From: Salvator merianae | Lineage: Eukaryota > Chordata > Lepidosauria > Squamata > Teiidae | DNA: 64,000 bases | Assembly (NCBI GenBank): GCA_003586115.2 | Contig: QVOM02000053.1 | Coordinates: forward strand, 5,623,316-5,687,315 | Direction of reading: 5' to 3' | In this document: positions 36,936 through 48,348 of the stretch, piece by piece | How the letters are laid out: each line of letters starts with the position of its first letter | Numbering within the stretch: position 1 is the stretch's first letter | The notes under the pieces: generated by a model | What the model was told of the DNA's origin: nothing | Seen by the model: the letters and a program-made list of their open reading frames with translations, nothing else | The model's database searches: none | Made by a program: the position numbers and the translations under genes

Positions 36936-39900
36936 ATGTAACCTATTTGGACCTTATCTTTCTAAGTTCTTTCCTCACCATTATTATTATTTATTTATTT
37001 TCCTTTTTTACATCTGTCTTTTTCTGAGTTTTCAGGATGGCAACATAAGGAAGGAAATGTTTAGAGACCTGCTCCAAGCAAAATGAAAACAAACAAACAA
37101 AACACATTGAACACCTGATAATATATGGCTGAAATCTATAGAAAGTCCCAGTGAGATGGTACCACTTTTCTTTTTGTAACATGTTATTTTAGACTACCAA
37201 TAAGCCTGGCTCAACATTTCAAATTGGGGCCTCCACAGAACTCTTTAACAGTTGTTGTTTCAAGCAATCAAGACTCCTTAACGTTGGACCAAATTTGGGC
37301 TCTGCTCAAACATTCAACTGCTGATAAATAAACGTCGCATGTCAAATGCATGTGAATAATCTCCCATCTTGATTGAATACAACTCAGCTCTGTCCAACCA
37401 GGTCATTCGTGACTGGAAACATATATGAACACAATGTGCCGGTAAAAAATTTAGGGGCAGATGGATAGAATTTGACCAAGTCTATTCCCTTTGTCCTTCC
37501 TCCTGAGCTTCCTCAAACTACTTTATTCTAGGCTGCATCTCCACTTAGTTTGACAGGTGCTTGAAAACTGGTCTAAGGGCCATGCAATCACAATTTAAAG
37601 CACCTTTTCTACCCTTGCCGCAGCAACCTCAGATCATGACTTCAAGCGATGCCTACACACTCCCAAATGGTGCTGTGGAAGTATCTCTCAGCACACCTCT
37701 ACCCAGGTGCCTGCACAGAAGCTGTTTCCCTAGTGAAGTGGACACCCAGCCTCAGTTTGCAAACAATTATGTGCCATCACTATGCTAAGTTACCTTCCTG
37801 AATTCTTCTGGAGGTTGTACAGAATGTGTGGTTTTTTTGCAGAGCAATCAATGGTATGCTTAGCCAGCAAAGCCTTTGAGACTACTTTGGCTTTACAAGC
37901 TTACAATATTATTTATTTAATGCTAAGAAATATGGCCGTGTGATTTTTAAACTGAGTTGTCCTCAGTGAACGTTAGAAGGACAGGAGTAGAAGTTTTTGC
38001 ATTAAATGAATATTAAATGATATAAATGAAGCAAGGCATTTCTGGTCAAGAAAGGGTTGGGTTATCTTAAGCATTGCTATCACTAGAGTCTCTATTGGAT
38101 TCCTGTATTTTTTTTAATCATTATTATTTATTATTTTAATTGTTATTCATTCATTCATTCATTCATTTATTTGCAATGCTGCTGTTTCAAGGTAATTCCG
38201 ATCTTGTCTGTGTGAAGAAGCCATTTTTCTCAGGTTTATATTTTACCAAGTTTTCCTTCTTTGACTGGGTTGTAGACTGAGAATAACACGACTGGAAGAT
38301 TCTCAGAGTTTCAAGAAACTTCATGAAAAACAATTGGCTCCAGAAAAGTGTACAACTGAACACACATCAGGCTGACTGTTTGTCAGAATAGCTCCTTTGA
38401 GTCTGGGGTTTACTACTGAATTATTCAATATTGATTCAAGGAATGAAAAATAAAAAGGGTTTTGTCACTTTCAAACCCCAGTGTATTTATGCTTTCAACT
38501 TTTGTTGCCTGTCCCAAACCATAAAGTGTAACTGGAAAGCATAAACTAAATATCCTAGCTTTTTACCAGAAAATGAATGCCTATTAAATTGGGCCCAATG
38601 CCATTTAACACATCACCAATTATGTGTGTTATATATTTACCTTGGGCTCCATAATGCCAGCAAATGAGAACAGCAGTAACATGCCTATACATTTTATTGC
38701 CTGATGCAGTCACCTAATATCTTTGCTTTATTTCACTGGAGCCTTTATAAATTCTGCTGGTGTCTCCAATGGAAATAACAGTGACATTTGATGCACTGCA
38801 GACTGCTTCACACATCTGCCACAGAGTTGTAAATGCATACAGAGGAGACTCAAAGCATATAGCAGCTCTACATCAAGAGAAGAAAAGAAGTCCCATCCAA
38901 CTCATCAAGTCCACAGGGGAAAACAATAGGGAGAGTGTCAGAAGGCATCACATTCCACAGCTGAATTAGGTTGCCAGACACTAAGAATCCTTTTGCTGTT
39001 GTTATCCATTACTTCCTTTAATTTCAAGTGCAGGGGAAAGGAACACTTTGGAGTACATCTTTTCCTATCCTCTAATGTAGCTATTATCTTAAGTGAGGGA
39101 AAGCAAAGTATATCACTGAGTACAAAAATAAATGTATATGCAATACACACTGGTGTTGTTTTATACCTAGAATGTTACAAAATCATGAACCTTGCATAAG
39201 CATCACTGTGTTCAAATGGGTTAATACCTGGTCCCTAAGCATATTCATGGCTGCAGGTTGCAAATTATAAATGGATGTCTTGAGGAACAAACCGAGCAGG
39301 AACATTTGGTTATTATTTCTGTTATTGTTTCTGACTCCTATATCTATGCCTGTGTCTCCACTGATGACACAACAGGTGTCTGATGCAGGCATCTTCATAG
39401 TATTGGCTTTGCTGCCATGCAACAAGGCTCAGTTAAGATGGTTGCATGTTAACTGGGCAAACTGCCTTAGAAGCATGCCTGTGTCTGTACATGGACTCCA
39501 AATGCATGAGAGGCCGGCTCTGGGACATTGTTTTGAATTTTGGCATCCTTTGCTTCATCCCTTCCCAGTTTTACAGGGCAATTGGCCATGAATATAGCCA
39601 CCTTCTCTTACCACTGGGTAACCTCCAGTCACAGCCTATATCCAATTCTATTGATATACCTCAAGACCAACATAAATATGAATTCTGGTGAATTGGGGCA
39701 AATACGCCTGGAAAGATGGGGGGTTTCTTCACTTGAAAAAGCATTGCTTTAATGAATATATCTCTATAAGTAAAAGAGAAGGAGAGAAGGGAAACAGAGT
39801 TTAAGGTTAACTGAAGAGAGAAAGCAGTGGAATGAACAGAAAGGTAACTAATTTGGAAAACAGGAAGAATTATTCCTTTCTCGAGGTCTTTTCTTGATCA

Positions 39901-40993
39901 GGAAAGAGCTTCTCAGTAATAAATAAAAACAATAAAGCACAAACAAACACTCTTTCTCACCCAAACAGACTAGAAGGGAGATTGCAAACTCAAAGGAACA
40001 AGCTTAAGATAAAGCAGAAGTACAAGACTTTTAACTAACATCTCATCTTCCTGATATAGGGTCCTGGAAAGCAGTGCGTTAATCAGTCTTATTTGACTCT
40101 GATGACTCAGCCACTTAAGGTATCAGGTAAGTCCAATTATATACCTGACCTAATATGCCTGACCCACAGTTATCCCTTGCCTCTGGTGGCAGTGGTACAC
40201 AAGGATCCCTTCACATGCTGCAATCTGTCAAGACTGTCACAAACAGGCCCATATATAAGGATACAGAGCCTTGCTTCTGGAGCAGCATGTCAGCATTTAA
40301 TGATAAAAGATCACACAGAAATGAGCACCAGCAAGCAAAGATATTTCTCATCACTTTCCCACACATTTGGTCATTCAACTGTCAGTTCATAAGCATTCTT
40401 GTTCACTCTTCTTTTTTCTTTTTTCTCAGCAGTAATGACCACGGAACTAAAACAAATCCAATTAATTCTTAACTGCCATAGTCTTATCCCTATGACAAAG
40501 GAAAAGAAGGGTGTGTGAAATATGCAAGCAGGCATGACCTGGTATCACAAAGCTTGTGAGATGATAATGCAGTGGCCAAGCTGACACAAGCCTGTAGAAG
40601 GTGATCAGCTTATAGCTTTCTGGAACCTACACGTACATCACACTAAGTTCAGGTTGAAATTCAGCTCTCATTGCAAGAGAGACATGGTAGACCCTGTGAA
40701 AGCATGAGAGACATAATAGACTTTGAGATGATCAAAGACATGGTGGAGGCCAGCAAGAAACAGAAACCCTGAGGGGACAAGGAATCTATTCTTATACCCA
40801 ACTATCTACCTTAGGGCCTGACAGGAAAATAGGCTTTTCAGGTGGGGAAAAAGGAAGTTGGGCAACACTGAAGCTTTCCAAGTCACATAAACAAGTCCCA
40901 TCAAGCCAACTGGATATTCAGTTTGGGCACCTACATTATCATGCCAATCCTGTAGCTTTCTCTTGCCTTAGGCATGAACCCTAATCAGTTTCA
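36936..40993. other. Intron sequence, nothing recognised
   Basis: Contains (ATTC)n at 38,146-38,172. Overlapping frames at 39,271-39,752 lack any protein signature. No transposon identified. Confidence 0.35.
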
Positions 40994-41125
40994 CGGCGTT
41001 TTCACACATACCACCATGGAATGTTTGACTGCAAACATTCCACAGTGGTGTGGACCATGCAGCATAGACACCATCTGCACTGCATGGCCCTTTTCTGCAA
41101 TAAAAGCAGGCTACCAGCTAGTCTG
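40994..41125 (+). mobile_element. DNA transposon, family 1, copy H (5' fragment)
   Basis: Starts CGGCGTTTTCACACATACC, then a short hairpin, then 'ggaccatgcagcatagacac', 'catctgcactgcatggccc' and 'aagcaggctaccagc', matching copies E and I. The rest of the element is absent. Confidence 0.6.
41009..41053. repeat. Short hairpin within transposon copy H
   Basis: Arms 41,009-41,027 and 41,032-41,053 pair with a 4-bp loop (ACTG); core GGAATGTTTG/CAAACATTCC. Not present at this place in copies E and I. Confidence 0.7.
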
Positions 41126-42176
41126 AGATTATGTTCTTATGTTGAGGGGAAAAAAATGATGACATTCCAGTTTGACATGAGAAAAAATCACTCATCTTCT
41201 TCCTTCTCTTCTATGTCTTATTTGTAATTTGTCTTATTATTTTCTTGTATATTTTTAAGTAAATTATCTCATAAGAGGTTTTCTAAATGCATCATGGTAA
41301 AAAGATATACATACACTCATTTGTTGTAGTTATATAAGAAATATGCACAGGCATCCTGATATGTTTTTTGTTTGTCCAACGGTTCTAAAGGAGTTTTCTG
41401 GAGCATCTCTACTTTGACATGTCTTATTTTCTTTTTTGTATTGAATGCAATTATGTTTAAGGGAATGGTGCTTGAAAGCTGCTTATGGTGTCAATTCCAA
41501 TGGGTTCAATGTTTAACATAATTTGTTTATAGGGATAAAAGATTATGAGATGTTAAATGCATCCTGCAAGGTGCAGCTGAATGCCCTTAGCAGCCAATTA
41601 AGTGCATTATCCTCTTCTTAGGAGGTGATGCTTTTCAGAATGCTGACAGAGGGTTTAAAATAGACAATGCACACTGTATCTTTTGCACATGTAAGCTTGA
41701 ATATGTATATTTTTGCCTTAAGCTCCAGCATGCAGCAATTTAATTATATATGCCAACAGTGCAAGTGGACAGAAAATTAATTAGGGATCCAAATTGACTA
41801 TCATCAATGGTAACTAATCCCTGAATAGATAAAGTCAGATCATACCAGAATTCACAGAAATCTAATTCCTCATACATCCCTATCTGCATGTTCCCCATCC
41901 TCAAAGCTCCACCCAGACATGATCTAGGAACAAATGGCTGCATAAAGGAGGCCAGGACAAATCACAGCAACTTCACCTGTTCAGACGTTACATAATTGTA
42001 TGCCACGTTTTTATGGAACATTCAAGAGATTCAGTGCCTTAGAAAATGGATGTTGCAACAAATAGCTTTTGTGCAAATGCAGCCCTGGAGGATATGAACA
42101 GCACCAGCAAGTATGCTTATCCCAACACAGGTACATATTTATATATAAACCATATGTAGGTATATATACACACAGG

Positions 42177-42203
42177 TATATATATATATATATATATATA
42201 TAC
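42177..42203 (+). repeat. (TA)n microsatellite
   Basis: About 13 TA units, with shorter TA runs just upstream (42,133-42,172). Confidence 0.9.
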
Positions 42204-42304
42204 CATATGTAGGGATCTCAAGTGTACCTTATACAAGTATTTTTCACACAGGAGTCTGAACCTAGCCTTAGATACCCCCCCCCAAAAAAAACAACCTCCT
42301 TGCA

Positions 42305-42345
42305 GAGAGAGAGAGAGAAGGAGAAGGAGAAAGAGAGAGAGAGAG
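42305..42345 (+). repeat. GA-rich low complexity
   Basis: GA dinucleotides with AAG interruptions. Confidence 0.85.
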
Positions 42346-43063
42346 CTCAGATTTCATGCTTTGAGGTTTGTCAGTTCTGCTCCCACAAAAGGGAGGGGGT
42401 TAGTGGTGGTGGCACCCTGGAAGATATTGTTAGGTCAGTGAAAGAGTGGGCATGTAGACAATAATCACAAGGAAATTATCAATTCAGAAACAGATCCAAC
42501 ATCCTCTTACTTGGAAACATTTTTCTTTCTCCCTTTTTTCTCTTCCATCTGTTATGCAGTGTTAAAACTATAAAGAGGTCTCTCCCCCTTTTTTTGTTAA
42601 AGCAGCTTGACAGGGTAGCAAGTGCTGTTTGAAATATTCCTAAGGAAAAAAAAATGGATTTATCTGTTAGCTTTCTTTTGCCTCTTTCTTCCCCTTTGTA
42701 TTTACTAATGCATTTGAATAATGGTGGAAATTAAAGAGGAGACAGAATGCTTTAATGATGCCATAATGAACATTAGCTTGTGATTTAATATGGTAGTATA
42801 TGAAAGGTTGCTGAAATTTCTTGCTTTATTTGTTTTCCTTCCGCTTGCATAGAAAGCAGTGCACACATGGTGAACAAGATCACATATCCTTCTGATAGCC
42901 CTGCAGTAACAGGATGAAGTCAAAATATGAGTGGCTGGTGGTCCTTATTCAAAAAATCTGCTTTATTTATCAGTTTAAGTGCTTAATGGAGAAACTCTTC
43001 TTCCCAGTTTAAAACCATTTGGGAATACTGTGCATTTGTGGTGAAGAGGAAAGAACATTGCTT

Positions 43064-43153
43064 AGAAAGGAAAAGGAAAGGAAAGGAAAGGAAAGGAAAG
43101 GAAAGGAAAGGAAAGGAAAGGAAAGGAAAGGAAAGGAAAGGAAAGGAAAGGAA
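43064..43153 (+). repeat. (AAAGG)n pentanucleotide microsatellite
   Basis: About 16 nearly perfect AAAGG units; the same motif as the 3' half of the repeat at 409-567. Confidence 0.97.
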
Positions 43154-43837
43154 GCAAAATAAAAGACCTGAAGTGTATGTTAAAAAACATAATTCTGTTT
43201 ATTAACAGATTTTTTTTTTTAACTAGCTGTCATAAACATATGTAAGGCAAAACCTCACACATTGTAAATTAATAGTGATGCACTCTGTATGGAGGTTGAC
43301 TGAATTTAGAGAAAAAATGTGTAGGAAGGGAGATTGGGGGTACAATATGCATTAGATAAGCTTCAAGGCCAGACAAATTGGATGTCTTTTTTTCCCAACC
43401 CCCTTCAAATTAACTCAGTTATTATATTAGTTGCTTAACAAGACTGCATGCACATTTATTTAAATGAATTAATATATTCAGTTAAGAAGTAAACTGTGCG
43501 AATAGTGATAATCCTAGATTAGGACAAAATTTGGATTGAAGATAGCTTTAATCAGTCCCTCAGGGCAGCTGGTTTCCATTGGGAGCAATGGAACTGGCCT
43601 CATTTAGGTGCCTTTACTGCGTAACAGAGATATAGCCTCAATGAGCTTTCTTTTACAATCACATTAAATCACACACTCTAGACATTGTGTTATCAATAAG
43701 GCACTCTGTCTCTCCTTAATTTCCACCATCATTCAAATTCAAAGAAGGAAAGGAAGATAAAACCAACAGATGTGTAAAATGGTGACTGTGTTAAAGGAAG
43801 ATAACGGTATTTGTTTTTAAGTAAAATAAATAAACCC

Positions 43838-43899
43838 ATTCTAAGGTGAATTTGATCATTCTAGATGATCATTCTAAATGATAATTCTAAGGTGAATTT
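43838..43899 (+). repeat. 16-bp direct repeats flanking a palindrome
   Basis: ATTCTAAGGTGAATTT occurs exactly at 43,838-43,853 and 43,884-43,899. Between them lies GATCATTCTAGATGATC (6-bp arms) and another ATGAT copy. Confidence 0.85.
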
Positions 43900-44125
43900 A
43901 GTTCCTGGTAACTACATGAACTGTTGTACATTGAGCTTATTAGAACCTTGGGATCTGGATCAGATAGTGTCAGAGATGCTTTGCAGCAATGAGGCTTACA
44001 CTCAGGTCATAATCCCATTCCAGGAAATAGAACTAGATCTCACACAATCATCACACACCTGCTTCTCTTCCTAGGGACCACTGACTCAGAATTGTCGACC
44101 CTGCCTGTTTTCTTGTTAAAAGGTT

Positions 44126-44211
44126 TCTTTTCTTTCTTTTTCCTTCTTTTCCTCCTTCTCCTCCTCCTCCTCCTCCTCCTCCTCCTCCTTCTCCTCCTCC
44201 TCCTCCTTCTT
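44126..44211 (+). repeat. (CCT)n trinucleotide with pyrimidine flank
   Basis: T/C-rich lead-in, then about 19 CCT/TCC units with TTC interruptions. The poly-arginine frame on the minus strand is an artefact. Confidence 0.95.
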
Positions 44212-44514
44212 AGATCATAACTTAATCCTGTCAACATGTTGTAGGACTAGAACCCTTAAACTATTCAAGGTTCACACCTTGGGCTAGAGCAACTGCAGAA
44301 GTATATAACCAAATTTAATATCTAATTGGATTAATGTAATTTGTGTAATGTGATCTGGATAGCTTGAATGTTGCTCAATTTCTTTGTTTACTGAATTTTT
44401 CCACCTGAACAGTCCATTTTCCAACCTGTCCCCAAGATGTGTTTTGGAGTATACAAACAACCCCCCTTGTCTCTGTAACAGAACACTTTCATGTAGTTTT
44501 CTTGGCAAAAATAT

Positions 44515-44562
44515 TGAGATTTAACCAGGGACACTCTGCATGCAAAGCAGATACTCTGCCTT
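44515..44562 (-). repeat. tRNA-Ala-derived SINE fragment
   Basis: Reverse complement carries AGTATCTGCTTTGCATGCAG and a B-box-like CCTGGTTAAATC, the same tRNA-like head as at the window start. About 48 bp remain. Confidence 0.6.
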
Positions 44563-45385
44563 CTAATATAGGATCAAAAATGCTGCATTTGAAATACTAG
44601 TTTTCTTTTGAAAATTGACAGGTAAGTTCTACTCTGTTTCCATCAAACATATCACAGAATGCAGTTGGCAAGCTAAGACGATCTTTCTTAATCTGGTCAT
44701 GCATGTGAGACCTCTAGAATCTCATGAAAATGTCCCTCATCTAAATATATTCCCAGATTACCACTGTTTTTCTCCCTCTCTGTGCTCCAATGTTCAAAGT
44801 GGTGTGTATGTATAGATTTCCCTCCCTACTACGGACTGTGACTTGCCTACATTTAGGCAAAACAGTTTTCAGAGAGGCCTACAATGTCTGATCAGAATTA
44901 TCAAACAATTTAAAATTCTCAAAATGTCTCCTTGTAAAGCAAATTGTATGGGGGAAGGGAATTTTGGCTCCTACAAGGTATCTGAACTATGAGGGAACCA
45001 TAAAAAGAAACAAGCAAAACCAAAGACTGAGACTGAGCCTCCAACACATAAAAGAGATAGTTTTACCCTCTTTTATTACAGACATCCTTATCTAACCTGG
45101 GCTGAACTTGTGGCATTTTCAAATGTTGAAGTGCTCCTAGAGAAAAAGAGATTGAAGACAGCTGCCTTCTGATTTTAAAAAGAAAAAGAAAAAAAGTGTG
45201 ACTCAGTTATTTAAATATGCTGTAGCCTTAGAGGGAAAAAACACACACCACTATATAGAGTATTTCAAGATGGTACTGCTGCTTAATGACATTATATCAC
45301 AGCTGTGACTAATCCATTGACTACAAAGCATCCCCAGGATGTTTACTTACCAAGTGAGATTGGGATAGGGATACTCTGCCAACCA

Positions 45386-45406
45386 AAAAAAAAAAAAAAA
45401 AAAAAG
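45386..45406 (+). repeat. Poly-A tract
   Basis: About 20 A residues; may be the tail of a plus-strand retroelement I cannot name. Confidence 0.8.
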
Positions 45407-45574
45407 TATGATGGTGGCTTAAAATATTAGGAAAAGTGAAAAATACAATCAGTTTTATTTTTCCATTTTTTTTTAATGATACTGTAATATACAACACTGT
45501 GGTATACCTAAGATGTTACACTGTATGCTTTTTAGAAGAAACACCAAAAAAACCTCCTACTTCTGTTGGACCTT

Positions 45575-45710
45575 AGCCTCAAAGCCTAGCAACCCTTCTG
45601 TGACAGCAAGAGCTTAGTTCCTATTTGTTGCTGCCAGCCAATTTTTCATGGATCTGATTGGCTGGTGACAGCAGCAGGCTGGGATTGGCTCAGGAGCTTT
45701 ATAGCCATCC
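45575..45710 (+). promoter_or_regulatory. Promoter-like CCAAT cluster (possible LTR or relic promoter)
   Basis: CCAGCCAAT (45,634-45,642) and ATTGGCTGG (45,657-45,665) form a 9-bp inverted repeat. A third ATTGG lies at 45,684-45,688 and a TTTATAG box at 45,698-45,704. An RFX-like half-site (CTAGCAAC) lies near 45,587. The spacing resembles a CCAAT/TATA promoter pointing plus, opposite to CDH8. No transcript evidence. Confidence 0.35.
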
Positions 45711-46640
45711 CACACCATTCAACCTTAACTCCTTCTTGCCCTGAGAATGATCTTTCACGTCTGCAAAAGGGACACACAAGCAGAAATTCCAAGAGACCTT
45801 GGGATGGAGTAAAGATTTTATTTTGCTTTAAAACTGTATCTCAAGGATTTCAAAACTGCCTCAAAATTAAATGTCCGGACATACTCTTTGATGATTTTTT
45901 TATTAATATTTTGTCTTAATTCATATCTACACAGAAATGAAGACAACTATGAGTTAGTTTGTACTGTGATGTGGCCTCATCTCATGCATGGTTTCTTCTG
46001 TGTCTAAGACAGACTATAATCTTTGCAGAAGAAAGATGCAGCAAATTAAAAGATGTTATGACAGCAAAGGGGTGAATATGCTTCCAATTAAAAGGCCTTT
46101 CTTCACCATCACTCTTCTGTTTCTGACTCTGCACTCCCATTTGCATGTGTAGGTGGATGTTTTCTAGCAGATCAAAATGGAAGCAAATTTAGCTACAGCC
46201 CTTCCATTAACAATACAAAGGAACAACAGGGTATGTGCTAATGCCTTCTCTTCAGGTCTAAACTATACCTCTGTTTTCCCTAAATTAGAGAGGACAGGAA
46301 AAAGATTTTGGAATATAAAAAAGTTAAAAAGATCTGATATATTGTTTGTGCTGCTCAGACAGTTTCTATCATGGTTTCTAAGCTTTTTGGTGAGTTAAGC
46401 ATTCTGTAGTTGTTTTACTTTGTGACTGACAATAGATGAAGCATTCTGCCTAGCTCTTTATTAATTTTACTCAAACTTTTTTTTTTTTTTTTGTCCTTGG
46501 ATTCCATGGGAACGTAACAATCTGTCTACATATCATTAGCAATGAAAATAGAAGATTTCCATTTTCCAGGCAGAATTAATGTATTAGTTTGCTGCTGCAT
46601 TTCGGAAATCTATCTATTAGTGACAGCAGAGAGGAATGTG

Positions 46641-46930
46641 CTAGAGATGTGCAAATTCAATTTGTCTTTGAACAGCAGGAACCAGTTTGATTTGAACTGA
46701 GCCAGTCTCTGTTTGTTTTGATTCAAGCTGAACCAGGGTTGCTCAGTCAAACAGAACGGTTTTACTTGAACTGCTCAAGTTTGACTGCTTCTTGCCATTT
46801 AAATAGGGCTTTTTCTTTCACTGTATTTTCAATGAGCTTTTTATTTTAACTTTGAATTTCTCATGAACTGTTTGACCCTGGTTCTAGATTGAACAAAACC
46901 TTAGAACTTGAGTTAGTGCATATTCTTAGG
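46641..46930. mobile_element. Inverted-repeat element of the 'AGAGATGTGCAAA' type
   Basis: Starts CTAGAGATGTGCAAATTC and ends GTTAGTGCATATTCTTAGG, decayed inverted repeats. The interior is rich in GAACC/GGTTC-like and TTTGA words. About 290 bp, noncoding. Resembles the element at 51,702. Confidence 0.5.
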
Positions 46931-47040
46931 ATGCACTTTAACCTCTAGCCTTCTTGACCAATTATCTACTGTACTTCCTTTCTTCCTTCCTGCTGGCATT
47001 TGTACTCTTTCCTCTAAAAAGCCCAAGGAAAGACATAGTT

Positions 47041-47102
47041 TTTTCTCCCTCCATTCTGTCCTCACAACAACTATGTGATGTAAGCTAGGCGGAGAAACAC
47101 TG

Positions 47103-47104
<2 letters not shown>
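47041..47104 (+). repeat. SINE tail fragment (CORE-SINE-like)
   Basis: Carries TCCTCACAACAACTATGTGA and GTAAGCTAGGCGGAGA, similar to the common squamate SINE wording 'cctcacaacaaccctgtgag'. Short and uncertain. Confidence 0.4.

Positions 47105-47141
<37 letters not shown>
47105..47141 (+). repeat. (GA)n microsatellite
   Basis: About 17 GA units, abutting the SINE-like fragment and 830 bp downstream of CDH8 exon 2 in transcript sense. Confidence 0.95.
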
Positions 47142-47143
<2 letters not shown>

Positions 47144-47971
47144 CACCCTCTTAGATGACTCAGAGACAGCTTTGAGATGGAATTGTTCACATGCCAGTCT
47201 GCTCCTTTCCTCTCTCATTCTGTGCTAGAAAAGGTCTATTAGGGAAGGCTTGGCAACAGAAGTTCCACACACTGTCTCTCTGAGGCACCCGTTTTGTTAT
47301 GTTTGAACACAGCCTAAGTTTTATAACATTCCTTGAATACAAGGCCAACCCTGCACAACTTCCACTTTCAGTGTGTGGTATTGTTCATTGCCTAACATAG
47401 ACACAAGTACAGAACATAGTAATGAAAAGGAGCAACAAGTTATGAACTGTTATCTCTTCACTTCCGCTACACTACTACCGTCATTCAACCTGAATAATAC
47501 ATCCCATGATAGTTAGAAACCATTTTCTTGAAACTGAGTATATATAAATCTGGCTGTTTCCAAAGAATTACATGTGCCCAACTTGCATTCTTTGAAGAAA
47601 GAAAGAAGGATAGAAATACAAGAAACTGTTCTTGAATCAGCTATGAATACATTTTTTAAAGCACCTATTGAAGACATATTGCTTCCCTTCTGCTTTTCCT
47701 GTGTGGGTGGCTTGCCTACTTACTTTCTGTCCCACCCACATTCTAATACTTCATATAATAATTATTTTGGCGTTTTTGTCATTGTCTTACCCTTTCGTAT
47801 GGCAACAAATGAGAAAACAAGTTAGATATAGGCTTCCTGTAGAAATGCAACCATATCTTGCCAAGGTTTTAAGCATTAAGAATTCTAATTCAGGAGCCCC
47901 TTTGACTGGAGAATCCAGACAATTCAGCAGCTACAATCAAACTCATCAAAGAAATTGGAATCTTGACTTAC

Positions 47972-48223
47972 CCGGCCAACTAATATAGGTTCTGGTCCAG
48001 AAAACTCTTCCAGCACAAACATTTGGTTCCATACCCAACCCCGCTTTGAACGGTTCAAGATCCTTTGTTCTTCATTTAGTTCATTTAGTCCTCTGCTGGA
48101 TCTGGCTGGTAAGACTTGAGAATGATTCATTGGAGCCATGTACACAGATGGAAATATAGTAATCCATAATATTACAAAGGGTGCCCACATATCCATAAGG
48201 GCTTCGGTTAGTCTCTCTGGCAT
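47972..48223 (-). CDS. CDH8: Cadherin-8, first coding exon (N-terminal 84 codons, partial CDS)
   Basis: Type II classical cadherin: a calcium-dependent homophilic adhesion protein of the plasma membrane, mainly neuronal. The exon encodes 84 residues in phase 0. Residues 1-29 look like a signal peptide with a hydrophobic core at 14-27. Residues 30-61 are a short propeptide with an NHS glycosylation sequon at 33-35, ending in the furin-type site RSKR (58-61). Mature EC1 begins GWVWNQMFVLEEFSGPEP; Trp63 and Trp65 are Trp2 and Trp4 of the mature protein, which dock in type II cadherin dimers. The MPERL start, the MAPMN segment and the EEQRILNRSKR run match vertebrate cadherin-8 as I know it, and differ from cadherin-11, -7 and other type II members. 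The start was chosen at 48,223 to match MPERL; another in-frame ATG lies immediately upstream (48,224-48,226). The reading frame is intact. Later EC repeats, the membrane segment and the catenin-binding tail are not in the window. Confidence 0.94.
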
Positions 48224-48264
48224 CATTCCACACGCTAAGCAAATCACTGCCAACAACGAAACAA

Positions 48265-48306
48265 TTATTTTGTTCCCCTCCAGATCATAGTCATCAGATT
48301 CATCAT
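48265..48306 (-). promoter_or_regulatory. Upstream ORF (13 codons) in CDH8 5' UTR
   Basis: Begins with tandem ATG codons and contains two more in-frame ATGs before TAA. It ends 41 nt before the CDH8 start, in a different frame from the CDS. Such uORFs commonly lower translation of the main frame; that effect is inferred here. The ORF was read directly from the sequence. Confidence 0.6.
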
Positions 48307-48336
48307 GAGGCAAAGAAGATTCACTTAACAGCTCTG

Positions 48337-48348
48337 TTACATAACCAT
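48337..48348 (-). promoter_or_regulatory. Minimal upstream ORF (3 codons) in CDH8 5' UTR
   Basis: ATG GTT ATG TAA, the first ATG of the exon, about 114 nt before the CDH8 start codon. Seen directly; whether it is translated is unknown. Confidence 0.5.

Larger units (their letters stand above)
1..47971 (-). other. CDH8: CDH8 intron downstream of exon 2 (partial)
   Basis: Everything at lower coordinates than the exon 2 donor is read as intron. I found no frame encoding the rest of EC1 (conserved DREE and DINDN cadherin motifs) on the minus strand, so the next exon probably lies beyond the window and the intron is at least 48 kb. Large introns are usual for CDH8 in other vertebrates. The content is transposon fragments, microsatellites and unique AT-rich sequence. 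Confidence 0.75.

Noticed and set aside
39271..39752. Three overlapping plus frames suggesting a gene
   Set aside because: All three phases are open for short lengths, none with a known motif or splice structure.
44040..44237. Poly-arginine frame on the minus strand
   Set aside because: It is a translation of the (CCT)n repeat and has no coding context.
48224..48313. Extended CDH8 N-terminus starting at 48,313
   Set aside because: The codon at 48,313 is TTG, not ATG, and cadherin-8 homologues start at MPERL, so the start at 48,223 was kept.
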